From: Pseudoalteromonas arctica
Lineage (GTDB): Bacteria; Pseudomonadota; Gammaproteobacteria; Enterobacterales; Alteromonadaceae
Direction: 5' to 3'
Length of the DNA stretch: 64,000 nt
Assembly (NCBI RefSeq): GCF_012927645.1
Contig: NZ_JABBMT010000014.1
Span: 33,392 to 97,391, forward strand
The first letter of the stretch is position 1. Each line of letters starts with the position of its first letter. Positions 58,086-64,000 of the stretch are shown here, piece by piece. The position numbers were made by a program, and so were the translations under genes. The notes beneath the pieces were generated by a model. It saw nothing but the letters and a program-made list of their open reading frames with translations, had not been told where the DNA came from and ran no database searches.

Positions 58086-59231
58086 TTAATCGAGCTCTAA
58101 AAACTCGCGTATCTGTGGCAGTTTCTCTAAACCATCTTTATACCCAATTTCAATTAAATGCTGGGTGTAACGTTTTTCAAATAATAAATAACTGGTTAAA
58201 CTCGATTGAGAACGTTGTTTAACCCCGATCATTCGCAGTAAAATTTTAATGGCTAAAGGCATATCACCGTAATAGTTTGCAGCAATGGCATTAAAGTTTT
58301 CTGATGGATTGATCACAAAACTTTGTATTTGCTTTAATTCTTGGTGTTTATCGCGCCCAGGTAACAAACCTAAAGTTCGATTAATTCGTTCAAGGCGCTC
58401 AAGATCTGACTGTAAGGTGTCGGTAAACACACTATCGAGCAAATGGCCCGCAATCGAGGATAATCCCGGAAAGTGGGGTAAATAACCCGGTGGATGAGCT
58501 TCTTTGGGCTGATCAACACCAATAATAAATATTTTTTCAGCACCTAAATGGACACATGGACTCAGAGGGGATAATTGGTGAATAGAGCCATCACCAAAGT
58601 AGTGGTTGTATACATTTACGCTCGGAAACACCATAGGAATTGCACTGGACGCCATTAAATGTTCAACGTTAATACGGGTCGCTTGGCCTTCGCGTTTAGC
58701 GCGCCGCCAAGGTGATTGTGTATTAGATTGGAAAAATGCCACAGAATCACCCGTGGTATAGCTTGATGCGGTGATTGATAGCGCATCTAAATAATTACGG
58801 TGTAAATTACGCTCAATGCGAGTTAAATCTAAAATTTCATTAAGTAAATTACGTAAAGGCTGATTATTCAACAAGCTCGCTGGTGGATGATTAATATGTT
58901 CAGATTGAAAACTAGTCAGCATGTTACGCATTAAATGGCCAAACACGCTGATAAAATCACTTTTATATACCATTGACGTAGAAAAATTTTTCCAAACTGA
59001 TTCCAGTTTACGCACCGCCAGATGGGCGCATGAAGCATAGCTTGCTAGCGCAGCTGAATTGATTGCTCCGGCAGATGTACCATTAATAATAGTAAATGGC
59101 AGTGGAGCTGTACGCGGCATACTGTGTGCGAGCGCTTTTAGAACCCCAACTTGGTATGCGGCACGTGCGCCACCACCAGTCAGTAACAGAGCAACTTTAG
59201 GTTTGTTTTTATCGATTTGCTTGATTTTCAT
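58086..59231 (-). CDS. Patatin-like phospholipase
   Basis: 381 residues. It has the oxyanion motif GGGARAAYQVGVL (19-31), the catalytic Ser53 in INGTSAGAIN and Asp214 in the DGS motif (YFGDGSIHQL), which form the Ser-Asp dyad of patatins. There is no signal peptide, so it acts inside the cell or is delivered by another route. The start is the first ATG; an in-frame TTG 21 bases upstream is less likely. It converges with the antiporter gene, leaving 14 bases between stops. Confidence 0.88.
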   Translation of the reverse strand: MKIKQIDKNKPKVALLLTGGGARAAYQVGVLKALAHSMPRTAPLPFTIINGTSAGAINSAALASYASCAHLAVRKLESVWKNFSTSMVYKSDFISVFGHLMRNMLTSFQSEHINHPPASLLNNQPLRNLLNEILDLTRIERNLHRNYLDALSITASSYTTGDSVAFFQSNTQSPWRRAKREGQATRINVEHLMASSAIPMVFPSVNVYNHYFGDGSIHQLSPLSPCVHLGAEKIFIIGVDQPKEAHPPGYLPHFPGLSSIAGHLLDSVFTDTLQSDLERLERINRTLGLLPGRDKHQELKQIQSFVINPSENFNAIAANYYGDMPLAIKILLRMIGVKQRSQSSLTSYLLFEKRYTQHLIEIGYKDGLEKLPQIREFLELD

Positions 59232-59415
59232 AGTTGAGTTTCGTCGTTGCAATTAAGCGGTTAAGCGTCTTTACTTTATTTATTAACTGTAAGTCTTTAA
59301 GCTAGAAGAATCAAAGGATACCTTAGCTACGTTAATAATTATTAGTGTAGGCTATGAATTAAATCCATTTAAGGTACTCTTACTGTTATCGCATTTTAAT
59401 ATTTATGGAGTTCGT

Positions 59416-60288
59416 ATGTCAGATCAACCATCAGCGTCAGATGTTCAAAAACGTCCACCGAATAATAACCTTTTATTTGCAGGCATCATTTTAATTATTC
59501 TCATTATTGCTGCAGCGTTTGTGTTATTAAACTCAAGTGATGAGTCACAAACAGCAACTGAAGTTGAGCAACCAGTAGCAGAGCGCCCTATGATGGAGCT
59601 AAAACCAGAGAACGATCCGGTTGTTAATGCCCCATCTGTTAATCCTGAGCCTGCCGATTTAGCCGTGCCAACACCACGCCCAGTAGAGCCTGAGCCGCAA
59701 GTAGAACCACTACCGACTCTTGATAAAAGCGACCCTGTCGTTGTTGCTAAGTTAGATGAATACCTAGGTGATGCCGCTATGAGTTTGGTTATAAACGACG
59801 ATGTTATTCGTCGTGGCGTGGTATTTATAGATAATCTTGCCAAAGGTAAAATTGCGCAAAAACACACTCCTGTTATTAAGTTAGAAGAAGGCTTTAGTGT
59901 GGTAGAGGGTGATATTCTGACCATTGATCCAAACAGCTATGAGCGTTACACCCCTTATGTAAAAATATTTACCAGCATGAGCGCAGCGCAATTCGTACGT
60001 TTATACGATGAGTACAAACCACTTATCAATGATGCGTATACAGAAATTGGCTATCAAGGTGATGCATTTAATCAAACACTTGAAGAAGCGATAGACCTAT
60101 TATTGGATACCCCAGAGCCAAAAGGGGACATGCCACTGTTACGTGATTCAGTAACTTATCAATATGCTTATTCAGAATGGGAACGCCTACCAGCGGCACA
60201 AAAACAACTGCTACGCATGGGCCCTGAAAATATGAAAAAAATAAAAGCTGTACTACGTAACGTAAAAAAAGAGTTAGATAATCAATAA
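59416..60288 (+). CDS. DUF3014 family membrane-anchored protein
   Basis: 290 residues: one N-terminal membrane helix (about 19-40), then a Pro/Glu-rich linker (about 48-110) and a soluble domain (about 112-290) with helical segments such as FVRLYDEYKPLINDAY. The pattern is that of DUF3014 proteins, whose function is unknown. The bulk should lie in the periplasm. GGAG stands five bases before the start. It is followed by its own terminator before ffs. Confidence 0.82.
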   Translation: MSDQPSASDVQKRPPNNNLLFAGIILIILIIAAAFVLLNSSDESQTATEVEQPVAERPMMELKPENDPVVNAPSVNPEPADLAVPTPRPVEPEPQVEPLPTLDKSDPVVVAKLDEYLGDAAMSLVINDDVIRRGVVFIDNLAKGKIAQKHTPVIKLEEGFSVVEGDILTIDPNSYERYTPYVKIFTSMSAAQFVRLYDEYKPLINDAYTEIGYQGDAFNQTLEEAIDLLLDTPEPKGDMPLLRDSVTYQYAYSEWERLPAAQKQLLRMGPENMKKIKAVLRNVKKELDNQ

Positions 60289-60312
60289 TCTTACTTAAAT
60301 CGTTTAAAAAAT

Positions 60313-60354
60313 AGTGCGATTGTATATGAAGTATGCAATCGCACTTTCTTTTTT
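60313..60354 (+). terminator. Intrinsic terminator after the DUF3014 gene
   Basis: Arms AGTGCGATTG and CAATCGCACT pair perfectly around a 13-base loop and are followed by TTCTTTTTT. It isolates the ffs promoter from upstream transcription. Confidence 0.9.
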
Positions 60355-60363
60355 GATTATCCC

Positions 60364-60392
60364 TTGAATAACAGAGCAAAAGTAGAGATAAT
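60364..60392 (+). promoter_or_regulatory. ffs promoter with GC-rich discriminator
   Basis: TTGAAT (60364-60369) and GATAAT (60387-60392) are 17 bp apart, followed by CCCAATCGCGCC. The design matches the rpsB promoter. Transcription would begin near 60400, giving a short 5' leader that RNase P removes in E. coli. Confidence 0.7.
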
Positions 60393-60420
60393 CCCAATCG
60401 CGCCAACCAAGGCCCTCAAT

Positions 60421-60534
60421 GGTAGTCTTATTGGTCCTCTCGCAATACTAGCAGGCGAACCTGGTCAGGCCCGGAAGGGAGCAGCCACAGTTTGTGACGT
60501 GTGTGCCGAGATGTGGCTGGTAAGACTGCCACCC
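60421..60534 (+). ncRNA. ffs: 4.5S / signal recognition particle RNA
   Basis: 114 bases, the same length as E. coli 4.5S RNA. The conserved Ffh-binding core is intact (GGTCAGGCCCGGAAGGGAGC, with the tetraloop GGAA, and GCAGCC opposite GTGTGTGCCG). The ends GGTAGTCTTA and TAAGACTGCC pair, closing the long hairpin, and the 3' end is ACCC as in E. coli. It targets inner-membrane proteins with Ffh. A Tn7-like transposon begins 15 bases after its end. Confidence 0.95.
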
Positions 60535-60549
60535 AAATTCCTCATTTGG
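60533..60549 (+). terminator. Short ffs terminator stem cut at its base by the transposon
   Basis: CCAAAT and ATTTGG form a six-bp stem around TCCTC. The natural T-tract would follow; instead the transposon end begins at 60550 and supplies TGTTGTTT. The stem is weak, so this is a tentative call. Confidence 0.4.
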
Positions 60550-60555
60550 TGTTGT

Positions 60556-60619
60556 TTGAAGTATAAGTTGACATATTTGTACTAAAAGATGGCATAAATT
60601 GGAAGTATAAGGTGGCATA
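60556..60619. repeat. Three TnsB-type binding repeats at the transposon end
   Basis: Copies at 60558-60575 (GAAGTATAAGTTGACATA), 60580-60596 (TACTAAAAGATGGCATA) and 60602-60619 (GAAGTATAAGGTGGCATA) share the core AAGnTGnCATA and are about 22 bp apart, one per two helical turns. Such spaced repeats at the end of Tn7-like elements bind TnsB. They also lie in the tnsA upstream region and may repress its promoter. Confidence 0.7.
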
Positions 60620-60657
60620 GTCTAGTATTTAACCAAACGGTTAGATGGTTGACTCAC

Positions 60658-61287
60658 ATGTACAGAAGAAAACTCAAACACTCTCGTGTTAAAAACCTCC
60701 ATAAATTTGCTAGTCAAAAAAATAAATCTACCTGTTTAGTTGAATCCTCTTTAGAGTTTGATGCTTGTTTTCATTTTGAATTTTCACCATCAATAGCCGC
60801 ATTTGAAGCACAGCCACTAGGTTACGAATATGAGTTTGATAACCGTACTTGCCGTTACACACCTGACTTTTTACTTACCCACACAGACGGCACGCAAAAA
60901 TTTATAGAAGTAAAACCGCAAAGCAAAATTGCCGATGAAGACTTTCGTGCACGTTTTATTGAAAAGCAAGCTATCGCTAAGCAAGATGGACGTGATTTAA
61001 TACTGGTTACTGATAAACAAATCCGTGTATACCCAACACTCAATAACTTAAAGCTTTTGCATCGCTACTCTGGTTTTCAGTCTTTAACAGAGCTGCAAGC
61101 ATCGGTGCTAGAACTTGTTAAGCAATACGGCTCTATTAAAGTGGGACAGTTAGTTAGCTTTTTAAAAGTAACTGCCGGTGAGCTACTTGCTACGGTGCTA
61201 CGCTTATTATCACTAGGGCAGTTATTTGCCGACTTAACTACAAATGAAATATCAATAGAAACAGCAATTTGGTCTAACAATGTTTAA
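60658..61287 (+). CDS. tnsA: TnsA-type heteromeric transposase endonuclease subunit
   Basis: 209 residues from the ATG (a TTG nine bases upstream is in frame). The restriction-endonuclease-like core shows SLEFD (early Glu), YTPDF (Asp) and FIEVKP (Glu-x-Lys), the metal and catalytic set of TnsA; a C-terminal winged-helix-like part follows (about 130-209). TnsA cuts the 5' ends of the transposon while TnsB cuts the 3' ends, giving cut-and-paste movement. It overlaps tnsB by eight bases. The MYRRKLKHSRVKNL opening looks like TnsA of marine Vibrio/Pseudoalteromonas elements. Confidence 0.88.
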   Translation: MYRRKLKHSRVKNLHKFASQKNKSTCLVESSLEFDACFHFEFSPSIAAFEAQPLGYEYEFDNRTCRYTPDFLLTHTDGTQKFIEVKPQSKIADEDFRARFIEKQAIAKQDGRDLILVTDKQIRVYPTLNNLKLLHRYSGFQSLTELQASVLELVKQYGSIKVGQLVSFLKVTAGELLATVLRLLSLGQLFADLTTNEISIETAIWSNNV

Positions 61288-63103
61288 TGACGGGCTGTTT
61301 GAAGATGAATTTAACCAGCCATTACCAAAAGTAGAAACCAAACTACCTCAAAATTACGCCAAAGATTTACAAGCCCTTCCTGAAAAAATCAAAACTACAA
61401 CATTTGCTAAGCTTAAATATATTCAATGGCTTGAGGCTAATATTCAAGGCGGTTGGACACAAAAAAACCTTGAGCCTTTATTAAAATTAATGCCTGAAGT
61501 TGAGGGAGAAAAAAAGCCCAGTTGGAGAACAGCAGCACGATGGTATAGCGCTTATACCAATGCGGATAAAAATATAATGGCGCTAATACCAAGCCATCAA
61601 AAAAAAGGTAACAGAGAGCGTGATACAGCAACCGATAAGTTTTTTGAAAAAGCACTTGAGCGTTACTTAGTAAAAGAAAAACCATCAGTGGCTTCTGCTT
61701 ATAAGTATTATGCAGATTTAGTTATTATTGAAAACGACAGTGTTGTGGGCAGTGTTTTAAAGCCTTTAACATACAAAGCGTTTAAAAACAGAATAGATAA
61801 CTTACCGCAATACGAAGTAATGATTGCTCGTTATGGTAAGCGCCTTGCTGATATTGCTTTTAATAAAGTAGAAGGGCATACACGGCCTACCCGAGTACTC
61901 GAAAAAGTTGAAATTGACCATACGCCACTTGATCTTATCTTATTAGATGATGAGCTGCATATTCCACTTGGCCGACCAACACTCACTATGTTAGTAGATG
62001 TGTATAGCCATTGTATTGTTGGCTATTACTTTAGTTTCAGTGAGCCTAGCTATGATGCAGTAAGGCGAGCAATGCTAAATGCGATGAAACCTAAAAGTGA
62101 AGTGGCAAAACTATACCCCGATACGATTAATGAGTGGAAGTGTGCTGGCAAAATTGAAACACTTGTTGTTGATAATGGCGCTGAATTTTGGAGTAACAGC
62201 CTTGAGCTTGCTTGTGAAGAAATAGGCATTAATACTCAATATAATCCTGTTGCAAAGCCGTGGTTAAAACCATTTGTAGAACGTATGTTCGGCACAATAA
62301 ATACTGAATTATTAGACCCTGTGCCTGGTAAAACCTTTTCTAACATTTTACAAAAGTATGAATACAATCCCAAAAAAGATGCAATTATGCGTTTTACGAC
62401 CTTTATGCAGTTATTTCATAAATGGGTAGTAGACGTTTACCATCAAGATGCCGACAGCCGCTTTAAGTACATACCAAGCCAATTATGGGATCAAGGCTTT
62501 AATACGTTACCACCAACAATGCTGAGTGATGCTGATCTTCAACAATTGGATGTTGTGCTCAGTATTTCAAAGCATCGGGTGCTTCGTAAAGGTGGAATAC
62601 GGCTAGAAAACTTAAGCTACGACAGTACTGAACTAGCCAACTATAGAAAGCAGTTTAGCCACAAAGTATCTCAAGAAGTTTTAATTAAATTAAACCCAGA
62701 TGATATCTCTTATATCTACGTGTACCTTGATAAGCTAGAGCATTACATAAAAGTGCCATGCATAGATCCAAACGGTTACACCCAAAATTTAAGTTTGAAT
62801 CAGCATAAAATAAATATACGTATTCATCGCGATTTTATTTCGGGCTCTATCGATAATGTAGGCTTAGCAAAAGCGCGTATGTTTATTCATAATAAAATTC
62901 AAAACGAGTTTGAAGAGTTAAAAAATGCGCCAAAAAACTCAAAGGTAAAAGGGGGTAAAGCGTTAGCTAAGCATCAAAATGTTAGTAGTGACTCACAAAA
63001 ATCAATAGCTCAGAGCGAGCCAGTAGAACTCAAAAAGGTTACACCTAAAGAGCAAGTAACTGATAGCTGGGATGACTTTATCTCAGACCTAGATGGATTT
63101 TAA
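61280..63103 (+). CDS. tnsB: TnsB-type DDE transposase
   Basis: 607 residues. It has N-terminal helix-turn-helix DNA-binding domains (about 40-200), a retroviral-integrase core with Asp213 (KVEIDHTPLD), Asp298 (TLVVDNGAEFW) and Glu334 (PWLKPFVERMFG), a C-terminal beta-barrel (Mu transposase-like) and a charged tail ending WDDFISDLDGF, which in the family contacts TnsC. It cuts and joins the 3' ends of the element. tnsC begins two bases after its stop. The catalytic triad is intact. Confidence 0.93.
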   Translation: MFNDGLFEDEFNQPLPKVETKLPQNYAKDLQALPEKIKTTTFAKLKYIQWLEANIQGGWTQKNLEPLLKLMPEVEGEKKPSWRTAARWYSAYTNADKNIMALIPSHQKKGNRERDTATDKFFEKALERYLVKEKPSVASAYKYYADLVIIENDSVVGSVLKPLTYKAFKNRIDNLPQYEVMIARYGKRLADIAFNKVEGHTRPTRVLEKVEIDHTPLDLILLDDELHIPLGRPTLTMLVDVYSHCIVGYYFSFSEPSYDAVRRAMLNAMKPKSEVAKLYPDTINEWKCAGKIETLVVDNGAEFWSNSLELACEEIGINTQYNPVAKPWLKPFVERMFGTINTELLDPVPGKTFSNILQKYEYNPKKDAIMRFTTFMQLFHKWVVDVYHQDADSRFKYIPSQLWDQGFNTLPPTMLSDADLQQLDVVLSISKHRVLRKGGIRLENLSYDSTELANYRKQFSHKVSQEVLIKLNPDDISYIYVYLDKLEHYIKVPCIDPNGYTQNLSLNQHKINIRIHRDFISGSIDNVGLAKARMFIHNKIQNEFEELKNAPKNSKVKGGKALAKHQNVSSDSQKSIAQSEPVELKKVTPKEQVTDSWDDFISDLDGF

Positions 63104-63105
63104 TT

Positions 63106-63840
63106 ATGCTGACCGATAAACAAAAAGAAAAGCTTAATGAATTTCGCGATGTATTTATTGAATACCCAATAATAACCACTGTATTTAACGACTTCGACAG
63201 ATTAAGACTTGGTAAAGGGTTAGCGGGTGAAAAGCCTTGTATGCTGTTAAATGGCGATACAGGCACAGGTAAAACAGCACTAATAAAACAGTATAAAGAA
63301 CGCTATTTACCGCAATTTATTAATGGAGTGATGAATCATCCTGTATTAGTAAGCCGCATACCCAGCAACCCAACACTAGAATCTACTTTAGCCGAACTTC
63401 TTAAAGACTTAGGGCAAGTAGGCAGCACAGAGCGCAAACTGCGAGTAAACGGTACACGGTTAACGACATCATTAATAAAATGCCTAAAAACGTGTGGTAC
63501 AGAGCTTATAATTATTGATGAGTTTCAAGAACTAATTGAGCACAACCAAGGTAAAAAGCGCCGCGAGATTGCTAATCGATTAAAATATATTAACGATGAA
63601 GCGGGTGTATCAATCGTATTGGTAGGTATGCCGTGGGCAGAAAAAATAGCAGACGAGCCGCAGTGGTCATCGCGTTTATTAGTGAGGCGGCAGCTGCCTT
63701 ATTTTAAATTATCAGAAAACCCAAAGCATTTTGTGCAGTTAATAATTGGCTTAGCCAACCGTATGCCATTTACCGAAAAACCAAACTTAAGTGAGCAAGC
63801 AACAGTTTTTGCTTTGTTCTCACTATCAAAAGGCTGCTTT
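63106..63840 (+). pseudogene. tnsC: TnsC-type AAA+ ATPase, truncated by IS66-family insertion
   Basis: 245 native residues remain: Walker A GDTGTGKT (50-57) and Walker B LIIIDEFQEL with Asp138/Glu139, then a lid region with GMPWAEKIADEPQWSSRL. The frame then reads into GTAAGCGTCTAG, the typical terminus of an IS66-family element, and stops after three foreign residues. TnsC of related elements has about 330 residues, so the last quarter is missing on this side. TnsC links target selection to TnsA-TnsB; the loss of its C-terminal part probably disables transposition unless another copy supplies it. Confidence 0.87.
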
Positions 63841-64000
63841 GTAAGCGTCTAGCAAAGTGCACCTGCCAGTAACTCGTCAAACCGATTAAGCTATTTCCGA
63901 ATTTCAATGAGGAGATAGCCATGAGAAAAACACGCAGCCTTGAACAATGGCGTAACATTATCGAAGAACAACAAGCCAGCGATTTAACTATTACTGAGTT
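63841..64000 (+). mobile_element. IS66-family insertion sequence, left end (continues beyond window)
   Basis: It begins GTAAGCGTCT, the usual terminal repeat start of IS66 elements, and 80 bases later a coding region typical of the first IS66 gene begins. IS66 elements duplicate eight bases of target; the eight bases before it (63833-63840) should reappear after the right end outside the window. Confidence 0.8.
63921..64000 (+). CDS. tnpA: IS66-family accessory protein TnpA, N-terminal part
   Basis: 26 codons are visible, opening MRKTRSLEQWRNIIEEQQAS, the pattern of the small DNA-binding protein encoded first in IS66-type elements. GGAG is six bases upstream of the ATG. The gene runs off the window; tnpB and tnpC would follow. 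Confidence 0.75.
   Translation, partial: MRKTRSLEQWRNIIEEQQASDLTITE

Larger units (their letters stand above)
60550..64000 (+). mobile_element. Tn7-like transposon inserted downstream of ffs (one end; continues beyond window)
   Basis: It starts TGTTG at 60550, followed by three related repeats of 17-18 bp and then tnsA, tnsB and tnsC in order, all pointing away from ffs. This is the structure of the attachment-site-proximal end of Tn7-like elements. ffs is a known attachment site for those that carry type I-F3 CRISPR-Cas, but no tniQ, cas gene or array is within the window. The other end and the target duplication are not seen; TTTGG (60545-60549) is the candidate five-base duplicated target. 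An IS66-type element interrupts tnsC. Confidence 0.85.

Noticed and set aside
60364..60585. Apparent coding frame across ffs
   Set aside because: The sequence is a structured RNA gene with its own promoter; the frame has no ribosome site and no protein family.

Overview
The window is a 64 kb piece of a gammaproteobacterial chromosome, most likely Pseudoalteromonas or a close marine Alteromonadales relative. This rests on the housekeeping gene order (map / rpsB-tsf-pyrH-frr-uppS-cdsA-dxr-rseP-bamA-skp-lpxD-fabZ-lpxA, then lpxB-rnhB-dnaE-accA-tilS), an Mrp-type Na+/H+ antiporter, TonB-dependent uptake and AT-rich codon use. The species cannot be named from sequence reading alone.

Layout. (1) 1-3460: end of an mnh/mrp antiporter operon (MnhB domain, C, D, E, F, G). 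(2) 3598-15054: a CrbS-like transporter-domain hybrid sensor kinase; then, on the minus strand, an HlyD-type adaptor / ABC ATPase / MacB-type permease / NtrC-type regulator / sensor kinase operon behind a good sigma-54 promoter; then a CrbR-like LuxR-type regulator. (3) 15154-22346: a divergent locus for 3-hydroxybutyrate or its oligomers, with a TonB-dependent receptor on one side and a GntP permease, an exported MetX-fold hydrolase, 3-hydroxybutyrate dehydrogenase and a two-subunit 3-oxoacid CoA-transferase on the other. (4) 22694-40115: dapD, glnD, map, then the conserved translation, isoprenoid and envelope run from rpsB to lpxA. (5) 40216-46613: cydABXDC (cytochrome bd oxidase, including an easily missed 50-residue CydX) on the minus strand, placed between lpxA and lpxB. 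(6) 46991-60288: lpxB, rnhB, dnaE, accA, a heptanucleotide tandem repeat, tilS, a small membrane protein, a diguanylate cyclase, a CPA2 cation/proton antiporter, a patatin-like phospholipase and a DUF3014 protein. (7) 60421-64000: the 4.5S/SRP RNA gene ffs, followed 15 bp later by the end of a Tn7-like transposon (three TnsB-type repeats, tnsA, tnsB, tnsC). tnsC is cut by an IS66-family element that runs off the window.

The most notable part is the last. ffs is one of the known home sites of Tn7-like elements that carry type I-F3 CRISPR-Cas (CRISPR-associated transposons). The window ends before tniQ, cas genes or an array could be seen, so that identity is inference, and the broken tnsC suggests this copy may no longer move by itself. 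The second notable system is the 3-hydroxybutyrate/oligomer locus next to the CrbR-like regulator, with a repeated 13-bp motif in its divergent promoter region. The third is the sigma-54-driven ABC exporter operon that encodes its own activator.
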